Assembly (NCBI GenBank): GCA_965140365.1
Contig: OZ223196.1
DNA from: Hydrogenovibrio sp965140365
Lineage (GTDB): Bacteria > Pseudomonadota > Gammaproteobacteria > Thiomicrospirales > Thiomicrospiraceae
DNA: 64,000 nucleotides
Strand: one strand, 5' to 3'
A model generated the notes under the pieces. That model was not told the DNA's origin. It worked only from the letters and a program-made list of their open reading frames with translations, and ran no database searches. Position 1 is the first letter of the stretch. Each line of letters begins with the position of its first letter. Shown here piece after piece: positions 53,973-62,064 of this stretch. The position numbers were made by a program, and so were the translations under genes.

Positions 53973-55198
53973 TCACCCACCCACTCGAACAACTGCTGCC
54001 AACCTTTGTCTGGCAACGTCTGATTCAACGTTTGCCATTCAACCAAATTCGCTACGGCAGCCTGACCATCCGGTATCGCAACGAAGCCCACCGCTTCGAA
54101 GGCTCCGAAAATGGCTGCCATGCCGACTTAACCATCGATTCCATGCTGCGATTTTGGTTTTTGCTCAAAACCCAGGGCGAGCTCGGTGTAACCCAAGCCT
54201 ACGTCGAACACACCATCGACAGTCCATCGCTGTATCATTTAATGACGTTTGCCCATCAAAATCGTGATGCGCTGTCTCACCTGTTAAACACCAAAAAAGC
54301 CATCGGCTGGTGGCACCTGTGGCGGCACCGTCGTCGCCACAACTCCCTGAAAAACAGCCGTCGCAACATTGCGGACCACTACGACCTCGGCAACGATTTC
54401 TACCAATTATGGCTGGATTCGAGCCTGACGTATTCCAGCGGCATTTTTGAGAAAGGATCGACGGATTTGGCCCAAAGCCAACGCCGTAAATATCAGCGCA
54501 TTTTCGAACAACTCGACCTGCAACCGGGCGAAACGATTTTGGAAATCGGTTGCGGCTGGGGCGGTTTTCTGGAAGCCGCGGCACAACGCAATGTACGAAC
54601 CAAAGGCTTAACCCTGTCAACCGAACAACACCAATACGCCGAAGAACGGCTCGCCAAACAGCAACTGTCCGTTTTTGCACAGCCGGTGTTACAGGATTAC
54701 CGCCACGAAACCGAGCAATACGACCACATTGTCAGCATCGAAATGTTCGAAGCCGTCGGGCGAGAATATTGGGACACTTACTTCACCCAATTGCAAAAAA
54801 ACCTCAAACCGGGCGGCAAGGCGGTGTTGCAAATCATCACCATTGACGACGCCGTGGCGGAAGACTACCAAAACAGTGTGGATTTCATCCAAGCTTACAT
54901 TTTCCCGGGCGGCCTGCTTCCGAGCCTGACCCAACTGAAACAACTGGCGCTGCGCCATCACTTCGACTGGCTGGACGATTTTGATTTTGGTCAGGACTAC
55001 GCCACCACCCTGCAACACTGGCAAACCGAATTCAATAAACATACCGTCACGCTCGAAACCCTCGGTTACGACATCGGTTTCCGTCGTTTATGGCGTTATT
55101 ATCTGGATTATTGCCGAGTCGGCTTCGAGCAAAAACATATTTCCGTTTACCAAATTACCCTACAGAAACAACATCCTCAGGAGGTTTGCGCATGTTAA
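53960..55198 (+). CDS. Cyclopropane-fatty-acyl-phospholipid synthase family
   Basis: 412 aa from the ATG at 53960 with GGAG upstream; it overlaps the DUF1365 stop by 13 bases. SAM-dependent methyltransferase domain: HYDLGNDFYQLWLDSSLTYS, EIGCGWGGFLEAAAQ (motif I), VSIEMFEAVGREYW. The family adds methylene to unsaturated phospholipid chains. In this light cluster it is likely a paralogue, perhaps protecting membranes against photo-oxidation; the gene is distinct in context from stand-alone cfa. Confidence 0.9.
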   Translation: MFKIITHPLEQLLPTFVWQRLIQRLPFNQIRYGSLTIRYRNEAHRFEGSENGCHADLTIDSMLRFWFLLKTQGELGVTQAYVEHTIDSPSLYHLMTFAHQNRDALSHLLNTKKAIGWWHLWRHRRRHNSLKNSRRNIADHYDLGNDFYQLWLDSSLTYSSGIFEKGSTDLAQSQRRKYQRIFEQLDLQPGETILEIGCGWGGFLEAAAQRNVRTKGLTLSTEQHQYAEERLAKQQLSVFAQPVLQDYRHETEQYDHIVSIEMFEAVGREYWDTYFTQLQKNLKPGGKAVLQIITIDDAVAEDYQNSVDFIQAYIFPGGLLPSLTQLKQLALRHHFDWLDDFDFGQDYATTLQHWQTEFNKHTVTLETLGYDIGFRRLWRYYLDYCRVGFEQKHISVYQITLQKQHPQEVCAC

Positions 55199-55740
55199 AA
55201 CGACTTCTACTCTGCCTAATGCCCTTCACGCTGACCGCCTGTAGCCACACGCCGGTCACGGAATACGCCGATCAGGAACCCAAACTGGACCTATTCGACT
55301 ACTTCGCCGGAAACACCCAGGCCTGGGGACAATTCCAAAACCGCCGCGGGGAGCTGATACGCCGCTTTACAGTCGACATCACCGGCACCGTTTCTCAAAC
55401 CGAAAACGGCCTGCCAAAGCTGACATTAGACGAACGTTTCATATACGATGACGGCGAACGTCAAACCCGCATCTGGACCATTGTGGAAACGGCGCCCAAC
55501 CAGTTTCGCGGACAAGCAGGCGATGTGGTCGGCTTTGCCCGTGGCGAGTCCGCCGGCCCAGCTTTGAACTGGCAGTACACGCTGGATTTACCCTACCAGG
55601 ACAGCACCATTCACGTGCAATTCGACGACTGGATGTATCTGCACGACGACCAGACCATGATTAACCGCGCCGAAGTAACCAAATGGGGCTTCAAAGTTGG
55701 CGAGGTGACGCTGTTTTTCCGCAAAGGCGGCGACGCATGA
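55192..55740 (+). CDS. DUF3833 lipoprotein
   Basis: 182 aa from the ATG at 55192, which follows AGGAGG. A lipobox LTAC (Cys17) is at the N-terminus. The body (LDLFDYFAGNTQAWGQFQNRRGELIRRF) matches DUF3833. Its function is unknown, but the family is part of LitR-photolyase clusters. It overlaps the methyltransferase by seven bases and the next gene by four. Confidence 0.85.
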   Translation: MLKRLLLCLMPFTLTACSHTPVTEYADQEPKLDLFDYFAGNTQAWGQFQNRRGELIRRFTVDITGTVSQTENGLPKLTLDERFIYDDGERQTRIWTIVETAPNQFRGQAGDVVGFARGESAGPALNWQYTLDLPYQDSTIHVQFDDWMYLHDDQTMINRAEVTKWGFKVGEVTLFFRKGGDA

Positions 55741-56261
55741 AACGCTTAATGACACTTCTTTTGAGCGGTCTTACCTTATCGCCAGGCCTGGCTCAAACGG
55801 TTGAACTCACCCCCGTTGGCAAAGCCACCGGCTATTGGGCGGGCTTCATCCCCGTCTATGACGCCACGCTTTGGGCCCAGCCCGGCACAACACGAGCCGA
55901 GCTCTTGTCCGATAAAACCGCTTTAAAACTCGAACTCTGCTACCAGGTCAGCCTGACAGAAAAGGAATTCATCGAGGCCGCCGACCAAGCCCTGCCCGAG
56001 CAACTTCCGATTTCTCTGCGTCTGGCAACGGAACGGCTCCACCAACACTATGAGGCCGTGCAACCCAAGGACTGTTATCAATTGGCGTATCAACCGGAAA
56101 CCGGCGTACAATTACGCTTAAACAACGAACTGAAATATCAAGATCGAACGCAAGGATTCAAAGCGGTTTATTTCGGCATTTGGCTGGGTGACAACCCTTT
56201 ATCCGACGCCGTCAAAGCCGACTTGACCGAATCCTTGCCGGCGACGTCCACTTCCGATTGA
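55737..56261 (+). CDS. Chalcone-isomerase-like periplasmic protein
   Basis: 174 aa with a signal peptide (about 1-19). The mature part fits the chalcone-isomerase-like fold: GKATGYWAGFIPVYDATLW, LELCYQVSLTEKEFIEAADQAL. It is probably a lipid- or fatty-acid-binding protein rather than a true isomerase. The signal peptide contains a palindrome copy, read as Ser-Pro-Gly-Leu-Ala. It overlaps DUF3833 by four bases. Confidence 0.8.
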   Translation: MKRLMTLLLSGLTLSPGLAQTVELTPVGKATGYWAGFIPVYDATLWAQPGTTRAELLSDKTALKLELCYQVSLTEKEFIEAADQALPEQLPISLRLATERLHQHYEAVQPKDCYQLAYQPETGVQLRLNNELKYQDRTQGFKAVYFGIWLGDNPLSDAVKADLTESLPATSTSD

Positions 56262-56268
56262 GGCGCTT

Positions 56269-57735
56269 ATGACAACATTGGTTTGGCTACAACGTGAATT
56301 GCGACTTCAACACAACCCCGCTTTGGAAACCGCCTTAGATGACGCGGCTCAGAGTGGTCATGCCGTCATCCTGGCCTATATTCACGACCCGAAACACACC
56401 GTCGGCGACGCCAATTCGGCTTGGTTAGCGGGCAGTTTGCTCGAACTGAAACACAACATCGAAACGCGGGGCGGCCGATTATGGTTAATCGAGGGCGATT
56501 TTGCCGAACGCCTTCAACAACTGATCGAAGCCCATGACATTGACCGCGTGCATTACACTTTTCAACTCGGCGAACCCTTTAAAAGCCTGCAAACACAGGC
56601 TTTGGAAATATGCGCCAAACAGAACGTCACCTTGCGCCCATTCAATACCGAAAACTGGCTGTCTTACGAAACCATTCACAACCAATCCGGCCACCCCTAT
56701 AAAGTCTTTACGCCCTTTTACAACGCCTTGATGCAACGCCTCGGAGAAGTGGAACCTTTCGACGAAACGCCATTGGACTTCCATGCCACAGCGCGCATTG
56801 ACTGTCCGCCGGAACACGACCGATTGCCGCAACATTTGTCGGCACTTCGCAATCAACCCTGGGCCCAAAAAGTGTTGACGCACTGGACCATCGGTGAAGA
56901 AGCGGCCTGGACCAAGCTGGACCATTTTATATTGCATCGTCTGGACGACTATGATCATGACCGAGACTTCCCGGCCCTACCGGCAACCAGCGAACTGTCG
57001 CCACATCTGCACTTCGGCGAAATTCACAGCCGTGCGATGCTACTCGCGTTGTCGCCCTTAAACCCGGCCAGCCCGAAAAACGCCCAGGCCTGGCTTCGAC
57101 AACTCGCCTGGCGGGAATTTGCCCGGTCAATCCTCTGGCATTTCCCCGACACGGAAACCCAGCCTTTTCAACCCAAGTTTCAAGGCTTTTTCACCCCGTT
57201 ATCGAAACAGGATGAAACGCACCAGCATTTCTACCAGGCCTGGTGCCGCGGTGAAACCGGCGTTCCCATGATTGACGCCGGGATGAAACAACTATGGGAA
57301 ACCGGCTGGATGCATAACCGAGTGCGCATGTTAGTGGCCTCCTGGCTCACCAAAAACGCCGACATTGACTGGCGGGCCGGCGAACAATGGTTTCGCCACA
57401 CGCTGGTGGACGCCGACCCCGCCAATAATGTGATGGGGTGGCAATGGGTAGCCGGTTGCGGCGTGGACGCGGCCCCTTATTACCGCCTGTTCAACCCGGT
57501 TCGTCAAAGTGAGAAATTCGACGCCAAAGGCCACTATCTCAAACGCTGGTTGCCCGAGCTGAAAAACCTACCCGAAAAAAGCGTGCATGCTCCTTGGGCA
57601 TCCAAAACGGCGGCCGCACAAAACGACCTATGGTCGGAGGAGACGCTTCCAATCCTCGATTTGGATGCCAGCCGCCAACAGCATCTGGAGAAAGTCCAAG
57701 CGTTAAAACACCGTTCGCAAACGACTTTCAATTGA
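56269..57735 (+). CDS. phrB: Deoxyribodipyrimidine photolyase
   Basis: 488 aa class I CPD photolyase. It repairs UV dimers with blue light using FAD and an antenna cofactor. The N-terminal antenna domain begins TTLVWLQRELRLQHNPAL; the FAD domain has FHETGVPMIDAGMKQLWETGWMHNR-like motifs, with TGWMHNRVRM and the conserved DADPANNVMGWQW. It is last in the plus operon. Two palindrome copies are read as Gln-Ala-Trp. Confidence 0.95.
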   Translation: MTTLVWLQRELRLQHNPALETALDDAAQSGHAVILAYIHDPKHTVGDANSAWLAGSLLELKHNIETRGGRLWLIEGDFAERLQQLIEAHDIDRVHYTFQLGEPFKSLQTQALEICAKQNVTLRPFNTENWLSYETIHNQSGHPYKVFTPFYNALMQRLGEVEPFDETPLDFHATARIDCPPEHDRLPQHLSALRNQPWAQKVLTHWTIGEEAAWTKLDHFILHRLDDYDHDRDFPALPATSELSPHLHFGEIHSRAMLLALSPLNPASPKNAQAWLRQLAWREFARSILWHFPDTETQPFQPKFQGFFTPLSKQDETHQHFYQAWCRGETGVPMIDAGMKQLWETGWMHNRVRMLVASWLTKNADIDWRAGEQWFRHTLVDADPANNVMGWQWVAGCGVDAAPYYRLFNPVRQSEKFDAKGHYLKRWLPELKNLPEKSVHAPWASKTAAAQNDLWSEETLPILDLDASRQQHLEKVQALKHRSQTTFN

Positions 57736-57760
57736 CGCTTGTATAAGTTTTGCATAAGAT
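57732..57760 (+). promoter_or_regulatory. Promoter of the LitR-like gene with spacer operator
   Basis: TTGACG at 57732 and TAAGAT 17 bases downstream frame the spacer CTTGTATAAGTTTTGCA. The TTGTATAAGTT core resembles TTGTACAACTT in the divergent region at 51739. Autoregulation by the MerR-type product is likely. Confidence 0.68.
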
Positions 57761-57767
57761 ACCGACT

Positions 57768-58610
57768 ATGAATACGAAGACACCCGACGCCCGACTCGTT
57801 CCAATTCGAGAAGTGGCTAAAATCACCGGCTTAAACCCGATTACACTCCGCGCTTGGGAAAGGCGTTACGGTTTGATCGAACCGGTGCGCACCGAATCTG
57901 GCCACCGTCTTTACACCCCCGAACACATCGAGATGCTTCAAGAAGCCATCAAGCTCACGGAGCAAGGCATTCCCATCAGCCAAATCAAAGCCCTGCTCCC
58001 GGAGCCGAAAGCCTCACTGCCAGAGCGGGACGGCGAGATTGCCGCGCAGCTAAAGGCCACGGTGCAACAACAGGATTTGGACCGTCTGAATCAACAGCTC
58101 GACACTTTGTTGGCGGACTTTCCGGACGATTTTTGGATGGAAACGCTGATCAACACCCACCTGATGTTACGTGGCGAGGAAAGGCCGATTGTGATTTTTT
58201 GGGAAAGCGTCTTACTGCCGAGATTGTATTCACGTCTTTACCTGACGCAACGTCACCGTAAACGACGGAGCGGCACCCCGGTTTGGATACAGAATCTGGC
58301 CCCGCAGGAAGCGGTATTGAAAGCGCTGGTCGCGTTGCAACTGGAACAGGCCGGACGACGTCCGTTGTTATGTTCCTGGACACTTCAGCCCGATGAGTCG
58401 GCCGCCACGCAACTTGAAGCCAACCGTTGTGCCGACATCGCGGTGATTTCCGGTGCCAGCGCATCCAATTTGCAAAACGCCCAGGCCTGGCAAAAATGGG
58501 CGGAAGCCCACCCTGACTTGAGCCTACAATGGTTTAGCCTGCCCGGTTCAGAGGCCCCGAACGAAACGCCGAACGTTCACGTGACCTACCTCAACACTGA
58601 CGCACATTGA
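57768..58610 (+). CDS. MerR-family regulator, LitR/CarH-like without visible B12 motif
   Basis: 280 aa from the ATG at 57768; a TTG start would lie inside the -10 region. The MerR helix-turn-helix (about 8-75) reads EVAKITGLNPITLRAWERRYGLIEP. The remaining ~200 residues resemble the LitR C-terminal region but no DxHxxG cobalamin-ligand motif is present. LitR class II proteins of Pseudomonas lack B12 and work with a LOV partner. A LOV gene follows convergently here. Confidence 0.82.
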   Translation: MNTKTPDARLVPIREVAKITGLNPITLRAWERRYGLIEPVRTESGHRLYTPEHIEMLQEAIKLTEQGIPISQIKALLPEPKASLPERDGEIAAQLKATVQQQDLDRLNQQLDTLLADFPDDFWMETLINTHLMLRGEERPIVIFWESVLLPRLYSRLYLTQRHRKRRSGTPVWIQNLAPQEAVLKALVALQLEQAGRRPLLCSWTLQPDESAATQLEANRCADIAVISGASASNLQNAQAWQKWAEAHPDLSLQWFSLPGSEAPNETPNVHVTYLNTDAH

Positions 58611-58666
58611 AATGTATTTTTAAAATGTGTTTAAAATGCGATGTATTTCGCTGACTTCGTTTATTT

Positions 58667-58826
58667 GAGAGCTTTGCACGAGTGGGGCACGAGGAAAAAA
58701 TGAGATAAAATTTTTCTGAATTAGGCGGAAAACGAAGCTAATAGCTAGCTATTAACGAGTTTTTCAACGACATTCCGGAAGATTTTAGCCATTTTTAGCC
58801 GTGTATCCATCTCATGCAAAGCTCTC
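58667..58826. mobile_element. 160-bp MITE-like element
   Basis: Terminal inverted repeats of 16 bp (GAGAGCTTTGCACGAG, one mismatch) bound a non-coding, AT-rich interior with the palindrome AATAGCTAGCTATT. ATTT flanks both ends (58663-58666 and 58827-58830), a plausible 4-bp target duplication. It lies between the convergent LitR-like and LOV genes, with the right-hand duplication touching the LOV stop codon. Read on the minus strand it holds a short frame starting MRALHEMDTRLKMAKIF that could be a transposase remnant. Confidence 0.7.
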
Positions 58827-58830
58827 ATTT

Positions 58831-59283
58831 CTATTTGGTCTGAAGCTGCGCTTCCAATTCGGCGATGCGAGCCTGCGCGGCTTCCAGCGACTGTTTCAGC
58901 TCCACGATTTCGGTCACATCTTTTTGAATACCGATGTAATAGGTTAACCCATCGGTTTTGTCATAAAACGGCGTGACACTCAACTCATTCCAAAACGGCG
59001 TGCCGTCCTTACGGTAATTTTTCAGAATCGTGCGCACCGGCACACTTTCGTCAATGGCCTGACGAATGTGTTGCACCGGTGCTTGCTCGGTGTCGTCACC
59101 TTGCAGGAATCGACAATCCTGATACAGAATTTCATCCGAGGTGTATCCCGTCAATTTTTCAAACGCCGGGTTCACATAAATCAAAACCGTGTCCTGGTCT
59201 TCCTTTTCCGCGATGACGATTCCGTCCTGAGCATTTTCCACCAACTCTAAAAGCGTTTCATAACGCAACTTCGTATCTTTCAT
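58831..59283 (-). CDS. Short LOV photoreceptor protein
   Basis: 150 aa: one LOV domain plus a C-terminal coiled coil (LKQSLEAAQARIAELEAQL). The adduct cysteine is Cys57 in DCRFLQ, where the canonical motif is NCRFLQ, so the flavin-contact Asn is Asp here. Other FMN contacts are kept: NYRKDGTPFWNELSVTPF (Asn89, Asn99) and YIGIQKDVTE (Gln120). It should bind FMN and respond to blue light. With no output domain, it probably acts by binding the LitR-like protein. Confidence 0.9.
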   Translation of the reverse strand: MKDTKLRYETLLELVENAQDGIVIAEKEDQDTVLIYVNPAFEKLTGYTSDEILYQDCRFLQGDDTEQAPVQHIRQAIDESVPVRTILKNYRKDGTPFWNELSVTPFYDKTDGLTYYIGIQKDVTEIVELKQSLEAAQARIAELEAQLQTK

Positions 59284-59296
59284 TCCATCACCGTTT

Positions 59297-59312
59297 ATCA
59301 GAGATCACTGAT
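59297..59312. repeat. Imperfect 16-bp palindrome upstream of the LOV gene
   Basis: ATCAGAGATCACTGAT is symmetrical except one pair. It starts 14 bases before the LOV start codon and could be an operator. It does not resemble the TTGTAYAASTT sites. Confidence 0.4.
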
Positions 59313-59415
59313 GCCATTCTACCCAAAAAACCTCACCGCCGACACCACTGCGAAATTTTTTACCTTGACTTGCCTCCCAAAACCCTTAGCCTTTCAAACG
59401 ATAGGTTTATTTTAA

Positions 59416-59446
59416 GGAACTTCTGTCGGATTAGGTCAGAAATTCC
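59416..59446. promoter_or_regulatory. Inverted repeat upstream of the tsdA-like gene
   Basis: GGAACTTCTG and CAGAAATTCC match nine of ten over an 11-base loop, ending 16 bases before the start codon. It could be a leader hairpin or an operator. Confidence 0.45.
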
Positions 59447-59462
59447 CAAAGAGGAGAGAGAC

Positions 59463-60485
59463 ATGAAAACAGCCCTTACGCTCATCGCGGCGGTCACCTT
59501 TTCCGGTTCACTGTTCGCGATGGACATCAGCCCTTATAAAGTAGGCGAAAAACTCAATGCCAAGCAGGCCAAGGAAATGGAAAAGCGCTTTAAAGCGCGC
59601 CAGGTACAAGACTGGCAAGCCCCCAAAGCGGCTGACATTGACAAAGAACCCAATGCCAAAGAAATTCGTTATGGCATGAAACTGCTCGATAAAACCGTGG
59701 AAACCATTGGTCCGAAAGTGGCGAATCCGAATCTGCGCTATTCCGGCAACTCTCTGAATTGCACCAGCTGCCACATAAAAGGTTCCGACGGCCTGCCCGG
59801 CACCATACCATTCGGCATTCCGTTCGTGAACGTGATGAACGACTATCCGAATTTCCGTAAACGCAGCATGACTATCGGTTCGCCAGAAGACCGAGTCAAC
59901 GGCTGTATGACACGTAGCCAAGGTGGCGGCAAGGCGATGCCGAACGATTCCACGGAAATGAAAGCCATCATTGCCTATTTCACTTGGCTGGCCAAAGGCA
60001 CCAACCCGAATGACGCCATGCAATACACGGGCTTACCCAACGTCGACATGCCAAATCGAGCCGCCGACCCCAAAGCCGGAAAAGCGTTATACACGGAACA
60101 CTGTGTCGCCTGTCACCAAGCGGATGGCAAAGGGCTGAAAACCGCCACTTACGCCAAAGACGGCAGCTACACCTTTCCGCCATTGGCCGGTGCCGACTCC
60201 TTTAATAACGGTGCGGGCATGAGCCGCATCATGACCGCCACCAAATTTATTCACGCCAATATGCCATTGGGGGCGACTTACAAATCGCCGGTATTGACCG
60301 TGGCGCAAGCCTATGACATCGCCGCTTATGTGGAATCGCTACCGCGTTCGACCCACCCGGATCGCGCCAAGGATTTCCCGAATCCGGATTTCCGCCCGGC
60401 GGATTACCCGGTACCGGCTTACTTCAAAGGCGATAAAGCCGCACTGGAAAAAGCCAAATACGGCCCTTTTGACAGCAAAAAATAA
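59463..60485 (+). CDS. tsdA: TsdA-like dihaem cytochrome c, probable thiosulfate dehydrogenase
   Basis: 340 aa from the ATG at 59463, with AGAGGAGAG upstream and a signal peptide (about 1-19). Two haem-binding motifs, CTSCH (100-104) and CVACH (214-218), are present. RVNGCMTRSQGG places Cys148 where TsdA has the cysteine ligand of the active-site haem. TsdA oxidises thiosulfate to tetrathionate in the periplasm. Length and motif order fit; related dihaem cytochromes cannot be excluded without alignment. Confidence 0.78.
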   Translation: MKTALTLIAAVTFSGSLFAMDISPYKVGEKLNAKQAKEMEKRFKARQVQDWQAPKAADIDKEPNAKEIRYGMKLLDKTVETIGPKVANPNLRYSGNSLNCTSCHIKGSDGLPGTIPFGIPFVNVMNDYPNFRKRSMTIGSPEDRVNGCMTRSQGGGKAMPNDSTEMKAIIAYFTWLAKGTNPNDAMQYTGLPNVDMPNRAADPKAGKALYTEHCVACHQADGKGLKTATYAKDGSYTFPPLAGADSFNNGAGMSRIMTATKFIHANMPLGATYKSPVLTVAQAYDIAAYVESLPRSTHPDRAKDFPNPDFRPADYPVPAYFKGDKAALEKAKYGPFDSKK

Positions 60486-60498
60486 CCGTTAAATAAAC

Positions 60499-60518
60499 GG
60501 CCCGAAATTCGTCGGGCC
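60499..60518. terminator. Hairpin after the tsdA-like gene
   Basis: GGCCCGA pairs with TCGGGCC around a six-base loop. It has no long T-run, so it is only a probable terminator. Confidence 0.6.
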
Positions 60519-60583
60519 ATATCTTCAATCGCGGTTTTCTTTTATAATGTCAGTTTTCAACCACATTTAAGGAGCCGCTTTTC

Positions 60584-61468
60584 ATGCCCCGCACCTTCGG
60601 ACTTGTTCCACTTTTCTTCATTACTTTCGGTCTACTCATCAGCGGCTGTTCAGAATCCGACACATCGGCCCCAACAGCATCGACAGCCGACACGCCACAA
60701 ACCCCGACACCGACAACCGCCGAACAACCAGAAGCCAAACACGAAAAGCAAGAAAACCAAATTGCACCGCCCACCCCGGCGAAAGTGGACGTCAAACAGC
60801 AAGCCCTGCCGGCGATTCCAAAGTTTGCCGATTTCCCGGCCGGCCCGCCCCGCAAACAAGCCTTCTTTGACTTTATGACCCCGCTGGTTCACCGCGCCAA
60901 TGACGCGGTGCTGGAAAAACGCCATCGCCTGCAATCCATCATTCTCAAAAACGACCCCAGCCAAAACGACCAGGCCTGGCTGAAATCACAAGCCGATTTT
61001 TACGGTATGGATTCCTTTGACTTCAACCAAGCCGCTGACCGCACCGCCCTGCTGAAGCGAATGGACAAAGTACCTACCGCACTGGCCTTAGCACAGGGTG
61101 CCAACGAAAGTGCCTGGGGGACCTCACGCTTTGCTCGCCAAGGCAACAATTACTTTGGCCAATGGTGCTTTACCGAGGGATGCGGCCTGATTCCAAAACA
61201 ACGCTCCAAAGGGGCCATTCACGAAGTACGCACCTTCAAGCATCCGTACGATTCCGTGGTCAGTTACATTCACAATTTGAACAGCCACAACACCTATGCC
61301 GAATTGCGAAACATCCGCGCACAGGCTCGTACAGCAAACAAACCGTTAACGGGCTTGGAGATGGCCGAAGGGCTGGTGAATTATTCCGCCCGAAAACACC
61401 AATATGTCAAAGAATTACAAAGTATGATTCGTTACAATAAGCTCACGCAATACAATCAAAAACCTTAA
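60584..61468 (+). CDS. Bax-like glucosaminidase-domain lipoprotein
   Basis: 294 aa. The lipobox ISGC (Cys22) is followed by a Thr/Pro-rich linker (about 25-75). The C-terminal domain has ALAQGANESAWGTSRFARQGNNYFGQWCF, with the catalytic Glu in the mannosyl-glycoprotein endo-beta-N-acetylglucosaminidase (glucosaminidase) family. E. coli Bax is the nearest named protein. It likely trims peptidoglycan at the outer membrane. A palindrome copy is read as Gln-Ala-Trp. Confidence 0.87.
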   Translation: MPRTFGLVPLFFITFGLLISGCSESDTSAPTASTADTPQTPTPTTAEQPEAKHEKQENQIAPPTPAKVDVKQQALPAIPKFADFPAGPPRKQAFFDFMTPLVHRANDAVLEKRHRLQSIILKNDPSQNDQAWLKSQADFYGMDSFDFNQAADRTALLKRMDKVPTALALAQGANESAWGTSRFARQGNNYFGQWCFTEGCGLIPKQRSKGAIHEVRTFKHPYDSVVSYIHNLNSHNTYAELRNIRAQARTANKPLTGLEMAEGLVNYSARKHQYVKELQSMIRYNKLTQYNQKP

Positions 61469-61524
61469 TAATTTTAAGGTGTTAAGCGCAGATTACTTAA
61501 CACAAAACACGAAAGGACACCCTT

Positions 61525-62046
61525 ATGCCACTACTCGACAGTTTTACCGTTGACCATAAAATCATGAAAGCCCCGGCGGTTCGCGTCGCCAAAACCATGA
61601 CAACCCCAGGCGGCGACACCATTACCGTATTTGACTTGCGCTTCAACAAGCCGAATGTCGATATGATGGGCGAAAAAGGCATCCACACTCTGGAACACCT
61701 GTTCGCCGGCTTCATCCGTGCACACCTCAATGCCGACGACGTTGAAATCATCGACGTATCGCCAATGGGTTGCCGTACCGGTTTTTACATGAGCTTGATT
61801 GGCACGCCGGATGAACAACGCGTCGCCGATGCGTGGTTGAAAGCCATGCAAGACGTCTTGAACGTCCAAAAAATGGAAGACATTCCGGAACTGAACGAAT
61901 ACCAATGCGGCACTTACAAAATGCATTCACTGGACGAGGCCAAAGCCATCGCCCAAAACATTATTGATCACGGCATCGGCGTCAATAAAAACGATGAACT
62001 GGCGATGGATGCGGATACATTGCGCAAGTTGGGCAACGAAGTTTAA
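61525..62046 (+). CDS. luxS: S-ribosylhomocysteine lyase (autoinducer-2 synthase)
   Basis: 173 aa, typical length. It converts S-ribosylhomocysteine to homocysteine and DPD, the AI-2 precursor. The metal ligands are His54 and His58 in HTLEH and Cys128 in QCGTYKMH; Cys83 in GCRTG is catalytic. mtnN follows after 18 bases, giving the complete SAH recycling route. Confidence 0.97.
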   Translation: MPLLDSFTVDHKIMKAPAVRVAKTMTTPGGDTITVFDLRFNKPNVDMMGEKGIHTLEHLFAGFIRAHLNADDVEIIDVSPMGCRTGFYMSLIGTPDEQRVADAWLKAMQDVLNVQKMEDIPELNEYQCGTYKMHSLDEAKAIAQNIIDHGIGVNKNDELAMDADTLRKLGNEV

Positions 62047-62064
62047 ACAAGGAAACCTATTGAA

